From: JAABRB01 sp041617635
GTDB lineage: Bacteria; Pseudomonadota; Gammaproteobacteria; Burkholderiales; SG8-39
NCBI GenBank assembly: GCA_041617635.1
Contig: JBFJOO010000037.1
Coordinates: 1 to 36,890 of the forward strand
Reading direction: 5' to 3'
DNA: 36,890 nucleotides
The notes under the pieces were generated by a model. The model saw nothing but the letters and a program-made list of their open reading frames with translations, did no database searches and was not told the origin of the DNA. The translations under genes and the position numbers were made by a program. This document shows positions 1 to 6,422 of this stretch, one piece after another (the stretch's first letter is position 1; each line of letters opens with the position of its first letter).

Positions 1-86
1 GCCAGTCAACACACGACAGGCCGCGCACGAGCCACCCGCTTAACGAGGACTGCGGCACAAATCGCCCGCCGCAGGCCCGCTCACCC
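1..86. repeat. Partial palindromic repeat copy, diverged, cut by the window start
   Basis: This is the most diverged copy of the repeat family. The first 35 bases, read on the minus strand, match 29 of 35 positions of the left-arm and spacer part of the copy at 164-322. The spacer (AACACAC on plus, 8-14) is intact, only 7 bases of the inner arm are present before the window starts, and the outer arm runs from 15 to about 86. Landmarks shared with the other copy are CCGCGCAC, CCACCC, GAGG, GCGGC-CAAA and a terminal GCT-ACCC. Several arm changes keep base pairing. No gene overlaps it. The right limit is approximate. Confidence 0.6.
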
Positions 87-99
87 CCGCGGCCACGCC

Positions 100-152
100 G
101 TGCCGTGCCCGGGCTCGAACGACCTCCCGCTCTTTTCGGCCTCGCACGGCAC
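100..152. repeat. 9-bp perfect inverted repeat between two palindromic repeat copies
   Basis: GTGCCGTGC at 100-108 is the exact reverse complement of GCACGGCAC at 144-152, separated by 35 bases. It lies between the repeat copies at 1-86 and 164-322 and is not obviously part of either. The loop contains GGCTCGAAC, which briefly suggests a tRNA T-loop, but the flanking stem bases do not pair. No coding signal is seen. The role is unknown. Confidence 0.45.
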
Positions 153-163
153 CCGCGTCTCTC

Positions 164-322
164 GGGTCAGCGGCCGTGTCTGGCCGGTGCCTTTGGGCCG
201 CGCCCTCCGTCATGGGTGGTTTGTGCGCGGGTAGTCGTGTGTTGACTGCCCGCCGCAAACCGGGACCCATAGGAGGGCACGTTTGCGGCCCTAGGCGCCG
301 GACGGGCATGGCCGCTGCCCGG
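164..322. repeat. Complete large imperfect palindrome, type copy of the dispersed repeat family
   Basis: The right arm (244-322) and the left arm (164-236, read on minus) are homologous inverted copies around the 7-bp spacer GTGTGTT (237-243). The innermost part pairs as GGTTTGTGCGCGGGTAGTC (218-236) with GACTGCCCGCCGCAAACC (244-261), with one bulge and two G-T wobbles. The right arm also holds its own stem, GCCGCAAAC (252-260) with GTTTGCGGC (281-289), and a second small stem CGGGCA/TGCCCG (303-308/316-321). It is followed by ATGCG-CTC-CGCAT (323-335). The right arm is repeated almost exactly at 24451-24526 and 36784-36859. The copy sits just beyond the 3' end of the oxidoreductase gene at 363. 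It resembles REP/BIME or MITE-type non-coding repeats, but I do not recognise it as a named family. Confidence 0.85.
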
Positions 323-362
323 ATGCGCTCCGCATGCGCCATAAACACGCCTATCGCGCTAA

Positions 363-1379
363 CTAGTCGTGGCGGATGCAGATCTTTCCGAACTGCTTGC
401 CGCTGGCGAGATAATCGAGGGCGGCGCGCAGCTCGTCGAACGCGAAGACGCGATCGACGACCGGTTTCAGGCGATGCTGATCGATGGCGCGCGCCATCGC
501 GTCGAAATCCTCGCGGCTGCCGACCGTGACGCCCTGCATCCGCACTGCGCGCGTGACGATCGGGCCGAGCCGCACGTCCATCTTTCCCCCCGACAGCACG
601 CCGATCATGCTCAGCGTGCCGCCCGTGCGCACGGCGCGCAGTGACTGCTCGAGCGTCTGCTCGCCGCCGACCTCGACGACGTGGTCGACGCCTTCGCCTC
701 CGGCGAGCGCGCGGGCGGCCTTGCCCCACTCGGGTGTCGCGCGGTAGTTGATGAGGGCGTCCGCGCCCAGCGCTTTCGCGCGCTCGAGCTTCGCGTCGCT
801 CGACGACGTCGCGATCACGTAGGCGCCGGCGAGCTTGGCGAATTGCAGCGCGAAGAGCGAGACGCCACCGGTCCCCTGCACGAGCACCTTGTCGCCAGCC
901 GTGACCCGCCCTTCAGTGATCAGCGCCCGCCAGGCGGTGAGGGCGGCGCACGGCAGCGTGGCGGCTTCCTCGTTGGAGAGATGCGCGGGTACACGTGAGA
1001 CGCTGCGCGCATCGATCGCCATGAGCTCCTGCATCGCGCCATCGAGCGGACCACCGAGAATCGCCGCGAGCGTTGCGGCGCGCGGCGCGCCGCCGATCCA
1101 GTCGGGAAAGAACATCGGGCATACCCGGTCGCCGGGCGCGACCCGGGTGACGTCCTCGCCGATCGCGACGACTTCGCCGACACCGTCCGATACCGGTACG
1201 AGCGGCAGCGTGCCCGTCGAAGCGCCGTAGCCGCGCTTGAGGACGAAGAGATCGCGGTAGTTGAGCGACGCGGCGCGCAGCCTGATCAGCACCTGACCCG
1301 GCTTCAACGCGGGGTCGGCACGCTCGACGATCCGCAGGTTGTCGATCGACCAGTCATCCTGGAGCTGATATACCCTCAT
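363..1379 (-). CDS. Zinc-free medium-chain dehydrogenase/reductase, quinone oxidoreductase-like
   Basis: This 338-residue protein of the MDR superfamily probably reduces a quinone, enone or similar substrate with NAD(P)H in the cytoplasm. The N-terminal GroES-like domain (about residues 1-125) has the typical ASLNYRDL and PGDRV motifs. The Rossmann domain has a nucleotide-binding GTGGVS near residues 159-164 and a typical AKALGAD helix near 202-208. The catalytic-zinc cysteine and the four structural-zinc cysteines of true alcohol dehydrogenases are absent, which favours the zeta-crystallin/QOR branch. The start is supported by a GAGGAG site about 6 bases upstream. It is divergent from the reductive-dehalogenase-like gene at 1515, and the palindromic repeat begins about 40 bases beyond its stop. 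The substrate cannot be read from the sequence. Confidence 0.85.
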   Translation of the reverse strand: MRVYQLQDDWSIDNLRIVERADPALKPGQVLIRLRAASLNYRDLFVLKRGYGASTGTLPLVPVSDGVGEVVAIGEDVTRVAPGDRVCPMFFPDWIGGAPRAATLAAILGGPLDGAMQELMAIDARSVSRVPAHLSNEEAATLPCAALTAWRALITEGRVTAGDKVLVQGTGGVSLFALQFAKLAGAYVIATSSSDAKLERAKALGADALINYRATPEWGKAARALAGGEGVDHVVEVGGEQTLEQSLRAVRTGGTLSMIGVLSGGKMDVRLGPIVTRAVRMQGVTVGSREDFDAMARAIDQHRLKPVVDRVFAFDELRAALDYLASGKQFGKICIRHD

Positions 1380-1452
1380 CGTCGGTCTCCTCGGCAGGGG
1401 CGCCGCGCGGTCGGATCGGGCCGGACCGTGTCATTCTACGCACGGCCGGGCT

Positions 1453-1480
1453 TTGATTTCCGGTTCGAGCAGTGTACGTT
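1453..1480 (+). promoter_or_regulatory. Candidate sigma-70 promoter for the reductive-dehalogenase-like gene
   Basis: TTGATT (1453-1458) and TACGTT (1475-1480) are 16 bases apart, which would give a leader of roughly 28 bases before the ATG at 1515. The -10 match is only moderate. On the opposite strand a good -10-like TAGAAT (complement of 1433-1438) faces the oxidoreductase gene, but no convincing -35 accompanies it. Confidence 0.25.
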
Positions 1481-1514
1481 GCGAGCTCACTCGATGCTCG
1501 GGGGAAGAACGGAA

Positions 1515-2510
1515 ATGAAGCGCAAGGCGCGCGGTACCTATCAGCCCGATCCAAATTTTCTTGCGCTCAGTCCCGGCGTCTCGGGCAACACCGTGAACGG
1601 TCTCGGCGAGCAATCCGAGAAGCGGCCGGCGCCGATCTTCTGGCATCGACCCGAACGCGAGACGCACGGCGCGATGCAGGAGTACCTGGTCGCGCGCTTC
1701 AATGCGGTGCCCGCGTTTCACACCGCGTACGCGAAGGGCGATCGGGGGCCGCGCAAGCCCGATCCGGTCGCTCCGGATCGCGTCGTCCGTTCTGCGGAGG
1801 AGTGGACCGGACTGGTCAAGGCGTTCGCGCTTGCGAACGAGGCCGATCTGGTCGGTATCGCGCGCATGGACCCGTTGTGGGTGTTCGAGGGCTACGAGAT
1901 CAACCTGCCCTGGGTGATCGTGCTCGGTGTCGCCATGGACCATGCCCGGCTCTCCGAGCAGCCGGCGACCGCGGAGAATCCGACCGCCCAGGTCGAGGTC
2001 GGCGAGCAGTACAACCGGGGCGCGCGCGTGGCGATGCGCGTGGCGAACTTCATCCGCGGCCAGGGGTACGCCGCCGATCCACATCAAGGTCCCTGGGCCG
2101 GGGCGCTGAGCATGATGCCCGCGGCGATGGCCTGCGGTTTCGGCGAGCTGGGAAAGCACGGCTCGCTCATCAACCGGACCTACGGTTCGTCATTCCGCCT
2201 GGCGGCCGTCACGACCGCGCTACCGCTCGTCGCGGACCGGCCGGACACCTTCGGCGCCGACGATTTCTGTACGCGCTGTCAGGTGTGCATCGACGCGTGT
2301 CCCCCCGATGCGATCTCGCCCGTGAAGCAGCTCGTGCGCGGCGTGGAGAAGTGGTACGTGGACTTCGACCGCTGCATCCCGTATTTCAACGAGACCTACG
2401 GCTGCGGGATCTGCATCGCGGTCTGCCCGTGGAGCACGCCGGGGCGCGCGCCCACGCTCGCCGAGCGATGGACCGCGCGCAAGGCGCGCACGGGTGGCGC
2501 CGGCGATTAG
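1515..2510 (+). CDS. Reductive-dehalogenase-like double [4Fe-4S] protein
   Basis: The protein has 331 residues. Its C-terminal half has the two iron-sulfur motifs of the reductive dehalogenase (RdhA) family: C252-x2-C255-x2-C258-x3-C262-P, then C287-x9-C297-x2-C300-x3-C304-P. The long first gap in the second motif is typical of RdhA. A GELGKHG segment before the clusters also fits the family's cobalamin-binding core. There is no Tat signal, no membrane anchor and no fused oxidoreductase domain, so it would be soluble and is smaller than classical RdhA. It is distantly related to epoxyqueuosine reductase QueG, but the second motif spacing argues against QueG. I chose the ATG at 1515 over an upstream one at 1428 because a purine-rich GGGGGAAG precedes it. 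The stop overlaps the convergent ligase gene by 4 bases. The substrate is unknown and dehalogenation is not proven. Confidence 0.75.
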   Translation: MKRKARGTYQPDPNFLALSPGVSGNTVNGLGEQSEKRPAPIFWHRPERETHGAMQEYLVARFNAVPAFHTAYAKGDRGPRKPDPVAPDRVVRSAEEWTGLVKAFALANEADLVGIARMDPLWVFEGYEINLPWVIVLGVAMDHARLSEQPATAENPTAQVEVGEQYNRGARVAMRVANFIRGQGYAADPHQGPWAGALSMMPAAMACGFGELGKHGSLINRTYGSSFRLAAVTTALPLVADRPDTFGADDFCTRCQVCIDACPPDAISPVKQLVRGVEKWYVDFDRCIPYFNETYGCGICIAVCPWSTPGRAPTLAERWTARKARTGGAGD

Positions 2511-4177
2511 GGTTTCGCGGACTCTTGCGCGGCCGCATCGCGCAGCTTGAAGCGCTGTAGCTTGCCGGTCTCGGTGCGCGGCAGGGCAGAGACGAACTCC
2601 ACGGCCCGCGGGTACTTGTAGGGCGCAATCGCCGCCTTGACGTGGTCCTGCAGCGCCTTGGCCATGGCGGCGTCGCCACGGTGCTCAGGCTTGAGCACGA
2701 CGTAGGCCTTCACGATCATTCCTCGCGTGGCGTCCGGAACCCCCACGACGCCGCATTCGGCGACCGCCTCGTGCGTGAGCAGCGCGGTCTCGACTTCCGG
2801 TCCGGCGATGTTGTAGCCCGCCGAGATGATCATGTCGTCGGTGCGGGCCTGATAGAAGAAGTAGCCGTCCTTGTCCATCGAGTAGGCGTCGCCCGTCACG
2901 TTCCAGCCGTTCTGCACGTACACGGTCTGCCGTTCATCGGCGAGGTACTTGCATCCGGTCGGCCCCTTCACTGCGAGCCGACCAACCTCGCCCGGCGGGC
3001 ACGGCTTGCCGTCGTCGTCGAGCACGGTGGCGCGATACCCGGGGATGGCGTAGCCGGTGGCGCCCTGGCGCACGCGCTTTTCGGTATGGGAAATGAAGAT
3101 GTGAATCATCTCGGTCGAGCCGAGCCCGTCGAGAATCTCGATTCCCGTCGCTTGCTTGAACACCTGGCGGGTCGGGTCGGGCAAAGCCTCCCCGGCGGAC
3201 ACGCACTTCTTCAGGGAGGAAAGATCGAACTTTGGCGCGAGCTCGGCCATCTGCCGGTAGAACGTGGGTGCCGTGAAGCACACGGTCGCCCGGAAATCCT
3301 GGATCGTCTGCAAGAGACTCTCGGGCGTGAGCTTCTCGATCAGGACGGTGGAGGCGCCGGCACGCATGGGAAAGCACAGCATGCCGCCCAGGCCGAACGT
3401 GAATGCCAGCGGGGGCGTGCCGCAGAAGATGTCGTCCGGCCCGGCTTTCAGGCACGAGCGCGGGAAGAGATCGCACATCGCCACCACGTCCCGGTGGTAA
3501 TGCATGCAGCCCTTCGGCTGTCCCGTCGTGCCGGACGTGAATGCGATGAGCGCCACGTCTTCGGCGGCGGTGTCCACGTTGTCGAACGTCTGCGGCTTGC
3601 GCGCGAGCGCATCCTCCAGCGAGCCCGGCGCGCCGTCGTTGAAATAAAGGACTTGCTTCAGCTCGGGACACTGGGCCTGGGCAAGCTGCATCTCCTCGTC
3701 CAAGCGGACGTCGCACAGCGCCACCGCGCACCTCGCCTTGTCGATGATCTGCTTGAGCTCCTTCGCCCGCAGCAGCGGCATCGTGGCCACCGCGATGCAC
3801 CCGGCTTTCATGATGCCGAACCAGCAGGCTGCCATCATCGGATTGTTCGGACCGCGCAGCAGCACCCGGCTGCCCGGAACCAGCATCAGGTCCTCTGCGA
3901 GCACGTGTGCGATCTGGTTCGCGCGCGCCAGCAGCTGCCGGTACGTCCCGTGATACTTCTGGGCGTCGACCAGCGTGTGGATGACCGGCCGGTCGCCGTG
4001 CCCAGCGGCGACCATACGGTCCAGCAGCTCGGCCGCACAGTTCATGCGCTTGGGGTAGCGCACTTCCGGCCGCCCGAAGACGAGGTCGGGCATCTGATCC
4101 GGCGGCGGCAGGTTGTCGCGCGCGAAGGTGTCGACGTGCGCGGTGTGCGGCATGCGTGGCTCCTTGTCTCGAGGCAT
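2507..4177 (-). CDS. Benzoate/2-aminobenzoate-type aryl-CoA ligase
   Basis: This 556-residue AMP-forming acyl-CoA synthetase (ANL family) would activate an aromatic carboxylic acid to its CoA thioester using ATP. The P-loop-like FTSGTTGQPKG is at 213-223, the GLGSTEM motif near 351-357, the ribose-binding TGD at 428-430, and the C-terminal catalytic lysine (TETGK) at about 539. The N-terminal AHVDTFARDNLPP stretch is characteristic of the benzoate and 2-aminobenzoate CoA ligase group. The chosen ATG overlaps the upstream SDR stop (TGATG) and has GGAGG 7 bases before it. A second ATG at 4153, with AAGGAG 6 bases upstream, would give 548 residues and matches usual homolog starts equally well. 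It is the last gene of the hydrolase-SDR-ligase operon. The exact acid cannot be told. Confidence 0.85.
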   Translation of the reverse strand: MPRDKEPRMPHTAHVDTFARDNLPPPDQMPDLVFGRPEVRYPKRMNCAAELLDRMVAAGHGDRPVIHTLVDAQKYHGTYRQLLARANQIAHVLAEDLMLVPGSRVLLRGPNNPMMAACWFGIMKAGCIAVATMPLLRAKELKQIIDKARCAVALCDVRLDEEMQLAQAQCPELKQVLYFNDGAPGSLEDALARKPQTFDNVDTAAEDVALIAFTSGTTGQPKGCMHYHRDVVAMCDLFPRSCLKAGPDDIFCGTPPLAFTFGLGGMLCFPMRAGASTVLIEKLTPESLLQTIQDFRATVCFTAPTFYRQMAELAPKFDLSSLKKCVSAGEALPDPTRQVFKQATGIEILDGLGSTEMIHIFISHTEKRVRQGATGYAIPGYRATVLDDDGKPCPPGEVGRLAVKGPTGCKYLADERQTVYVQNGWNVTGDAYSMDKDGYFFYQARTDDMIISAGYNIAGPEVETALLTHEAVAECGVVGVPDATRGMIVKAYVVLKPEHRGDAAMAKALQDHVKAAIAPYKYPRAVEFVSALPRTETGKLQRFKLRDAAAQESAKP

Positions 4178-4950
4178 CACATCACCTCCCCGCCCGCAAT
4201 GCTGATCGCCTGGCCGGTCACGGATTCCGCGCCGGGCAGGCAGAGCCAGCGCACCGCGTTCGCCACTTCGGCAGGCTGCACCATTCGCCCTTGCGGGTTG
4301 TGGCGCACCAGCGCCGCGCGTGCCTCGGCTTCGGACTTGCCCGTCTTTTGCGCGATGTTGGCGACGGCATCTTTCACGATATCGGTCTCGGTATAGCCGG
4401 GGCAGACCGCATTGACCGTCACACCGGTTTTCGCCGTCTCCAGAGCGAGCGAACGGGTAAGTCCGACGACGCCATGCTTGGCGGCGCAGTACGCGGCGAC
4501 GTAGGGATAGCCGACCAGCCCCGCGGTGCTGGCAACGTTCACGATCCGCCCCCAGCCCCGTTCGACCATTCCCGCAATCACCTCGCGCGAGCAGAGAAAC
4601 GTGCCGGTCAGGTTCACGGTGAGCATCCTCTGCCAAAGGGCGTGATCGGTCCTCGCAAATGGCGCGCTTTCCGCCTGACCGGCGTTGTTTACCAGGATGT
4701 CGATCGTCGGATGCCGCGCGCGCATCTGCGCAAACGCGTCGGCGACCGAGCGGTCGTCGCCGACGTCGCACACCGCCACGTCGCAAGGCGCATGGTGCAT
4801 GAGCTCTGCCGCCCGTGCCTCGAGTCGCGCACGATCGCGACCCGCCAGCGTGATCGTGGCGCCGGCTTGCGCGAGCGCCTCCGCCACCGCCGAGCCAATG
4901 CCGCGCCCGCCACCGGTCACAATCGCGTGGCGTCCGGTCAGACCGGCCAT
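4177..4950 (-). CDS. Short-chain dehydrogenase/reductase, 3-hydroxyacyl-CoA dehydrogenase-like
   Basis: This classical SDR has 257 residues. The cofactor motif TGGGRGIG starts at residue 12, NNAG is at 88-91, and the catalytic triad is Ser141 (NVAS), Tyr154 and Lys158 (YCAAK). PG follows at the usual place, and the C-terminus (VTGQAISIAGGEVM) closes the fold. The second beta strand carries a basic loop (GRDRARLE), which suggests NADP(H) or dual use, although many catabolic 3-hydroxyacyl-CoA dehydrogenases look alike. It is translationally coupled to the CoA ligase (1-base overlap) and lies 49 bases after the alpha/beta hydrolase. I infer that it oxidises a hydroxyacyl intermediate of an aromatic-acid pathway. 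Homologs often carry the label 3-hydroxybutyrate dehydrogenase, which is not established here. Confidence 0.85.
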   Translation of the reverse strand: MAGLTGRHAIVTGGGRGIGSAVAEALAQAGATITLAGRDRARLEARAAELMHHAPCDVAVCDVGDDRSVADAFAQMRARHPTIDILVNNAGQAESAPFARTDHALWQRMLTVNLTGTFLCSREVIAGMVERGWGRIVNVASTAGLVGYPYVAAYCAAKHGVVGLTRSLALETAKTGVTVNAVCPGYTETDIVKDAVANIAQKTGKSEAEARAALVRHNPQGRMVQPAEVANAVRWLCLPGAESVTGQAISIAGGEVM

Positions 4951-4999
4951 GTCGAGTCCTCGCGAGTTGCGGGCGCCGCCTTCCACACCGGCATGCCGA

Positions 5000-5785
5000 T
5001 CAGCGGTGCCTGGCGAGAAAGTCCGCGAGCGCGGCGTTGAACGCTTCTGGCTGCTCCACATTCGCGAGATGCGCAGCCGACGGGATGATGACCAGCTGCG
5101 AACCCGGGTAGCTCTCGTGAATCTCGCGGGCCATGGCGACCGGCGTCCCCGTGTCCTGCTCGCCGACGATGACGAGGCCGGGCACGTCGAGCTCGCGGAG
5201 TCGCGCGGTGACGTTGATCTTCGGGATCGCATGCGAGCATCCGACATAGCCCGCCACCGGAGTCGTGCGGATCATGTCTCCGATCCGCTTGGTCTTGCCC
5301 GGATTGGCACTGCGGTAAGTTTCGGTGAACCAGCGCTCGAGCGTCGGCTGCACGAGCGGCTCCATGCCCTTCGACTCGGCCACTTTGATGCGCTCGGCCC
5401 AGAGCGAAGCCGCTTCCGCGGGATAACGACTCGTCGTATCCGCGAGGACGAGGGTCTTCAGCATCCCTGGATACTTCAGGGCGAAGATCTGGCCAATCAT
5501 TCCGCCGAGCGACAGCCCGACGTAATGGCTCGTCTTCACGCCCAATGCGTCGAGCAGACCCTTGAGATCGTCGGCCAGCGCCTCGAGCGTGTACGCGCCT
5601 TGCGGCGCACCGCTTGCGCCGTGGCCGCGGGTATCGAACCGCAGCACTTTGAAGTGCTTGGTCAACACCGCCGCCTGCTCGTCCCACATGTGGAGATTGC
5701 ACGCGATCGAGTGGCTCATCGTGATCCACGGCCCGTCGCCCTCGGCCAGGTAGTTGATCTCGATGCCGTTCGCGCGAACTTTCAT
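5000..5785 (-). CDS. Alpha/beta hydrolase, 3-oxoadipate enol-lactonase-like
   Basis: This 261-residue alpha/beta hydrolase has a nucleophile elbow GLSLGG with Ser92, a probable acid Asp211 (GEQDTGTP) and the catalytic His239 (AAHLANVEQP). The oxyanion-hole region HSIACNLHMWD and the DTRGHGAS strand are typical of PcaD-like enol-lactonases, and the length matches that family. I chose the ATG at 5785 because GGGAG precedes it closely; an in-frame ATG at 5830 gives an extra low-complexity stretch. It is the first gene of the operon with the SDR and aryl-CoA ligase, so it may open a lactone or cleave a thioester or C-C bond in aromatic breakdown. A true pcaD role is not certain, because no other beta-ketoadipate genes lie nearby. 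Confidence 0.8.
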   Translation of the reverse strand: MKVRANGIEINYLAEGDGPWITMSHSIACNLHMWDEQAAVLTKHFKVLRFDTRGHGASGAPQGAYTLEALADDLKGLLDALGVKTSHYVGLSLGGMIGQIFALKYPGMLKTLVLADTTSRYPAEAASLWAERIKVAESKGMEPLVQPTLERWFTETYRSANPGKTKRIGDMIRTTPVAGYVGCSHAIPKINVTARLRELDVPGLVIVGEQDTGTPVAMAREIHESYPGSQLVIIPSAAHLANVEQPEAFNAALADFLARHR

Positions 5786-5847
5786 CTCCCTCTCCCTCGC
5801 CTTTTTCGGTTCACCACCACCGCCATGCACCGGCGTGGCACGCTTCG

Positions 5848-6345
5848 CTAGCGCAGCCCCGCACCGGAGACCGCGTCGTATTGCGCGCCGTCCGGTTGCC
5901 AGTTATATGCCGTCACGCGCCCGGACTTGCTCATGAGCACGGTCAGTATCATGAAGGTGGCATCGTCCATGTAGCGGTAGGCGATCGAATAGTTCCCGGT
6001 CCAGTACGCCTCGCGTATGAACGTCGGGCCCATTATCGCTTCGACCTCGGCTTCCGTCATCCCCGGAGCGATCTTGAGGGAGTTTTCGTACGTCGCTAGG
6101 TTGCGGACTTCCCGGACCCGCCCGTCGCGCCCGATCACCACCCGCCACGTGAAGTAGCCCGTGGGTTGCAGGGTGTAGTCCCACGCGGTCTCCCCGCTCG
6201 GCAGTTTGTGCTCGCGCGCCGGCTTTCCGCCCACGCCGAGCACCTCGGATTCGGTCATTCCCGTGTGCACCCGGTGCCCGACGGTGGCGGCGCAGCCCGC
6301 GAGCGCGATTGCGAGACCGGCCAGCATCGCGGTCCACGGCTTCAT
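5848..6345 (-). CDS. BamE/SmpA-OmlA-like outer-membrane lipoprotein with two repeats
   Basis: This 165-residue predicted lipoprotein has a signal peptide ending in the lipobox LAGC, with Cys18 as the lipidation site. Two SmpA/OmlA-like units follow. Each starts with a GMTE motif: GMTESEVLGVGGKP near residues 29-42 and GMTEAEVEAIMGP near 94-106. Each continues into a W/Y-rich strand region. True BamE has one such unit, so this is a tandem BamE-like domain protein and may not be the BAM subunit itself. AAGGAG lies 7 bases before the ATG. It stands between spoT and the catabolic operon in the same direction, separated from spoT by 77 bases that hold a stem-loop and an inverted repeat. The partner is unknown. 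Confidence 0.75.
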   Translation of the reverse strand: MKPWTAMLAGLAIALAGCAATVGHRVHTGMTESEVLGVGGKPAREHKLPSGETAWDYTLQPTGYFTWRVVIGRDGRVREVRNLATYENSLKIAPGMTEAEVEAIMGPTFIREAYWTGNYSIAYRYMDDATFMILTVLMSKSGRVTAYNWQPDGAQYDAVSGAGLR

Positions 6346-6360
6346 GGTGTTTCTCCTTTA

Positions 6361-6382
6361 TGCAAATGAGAACTGTTGCATT
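6361..6382. promoter_or_regulatory. Inverted repeat with a Fur-box-like half site upstream of the lipoprotein gene
   Basis: TGCAA (6361-6365) and TTGCA (6376-6380) form an inverted repeat. Overlapping it, AATGAGAA (6365-6372) matches a Fur half-site well, while the opposite half TTGCATT (6376-6382) is one base short of the usual TTCTCATT. It lies 16-37 bases upstream of the lipoprotein ATG at 6345. The evidence for Fur is weak. Confidence 0.2.
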
Positions 6383-6398
6383 CGTCCGCTCTGGTTCG

Positions 6399-6417
6399 CG
6401 CGCCGCGCGGCGGCGCG
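6399..6417 (-). terminator. Strong GC stem-loop just after spoT
   Basis: CGCGCCGC (6399-6406) and GCGGCGCG (6410-6417) form a perfect 8-bp stem with a 3-base loop. The stem ends 5 bases beyond the spoT stop at 6423. No T-tract follows on the minus strand, so it is not a classical intrinsic terminator. It could pause RNA polymerase or protect the 3' end. Confidence 0.35.
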
Positions 6418-6422
6418 TCGGG

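Noticed and set aside
109..140. tRNA-like fragment (GGCTCGAAC resembling a T-loop on the minus strand)
   Set aside because: The bases that should form the T-stem do not pair and no anticodon or acceptor stem can be laid out around it.
176..529. Short plus-strand open frame crossing the 164-322 repeat
   Set aside because: Its sequence comes from the repeat arms and the antisense of the oxidoreductase; no ribosome-binding site or family resemblance.
40..729. Open frame running through the repeat region into the oxidoreductase gene on the minus strand
   Set aside because: It is Arg/Ala-rich, overlaps the well-supported gene at 363-1379 in another frame, and its other half is translated palindromic repeat.
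1515..2510. Calling the iron-sulfur protein a respiratory reductive dehalogenase or QueG
   Set aside because: There is no Tat signal or anchor gene for the first, and the second cluster spacing does not fit QueG; only a family-level call is justified.
6399..6417. Intrinsic terminator after spoT
   Set aside because: The stem is strong but no T-tract follows on the minus strand, so I list it only as a stem-loop with doubtful terminator role.
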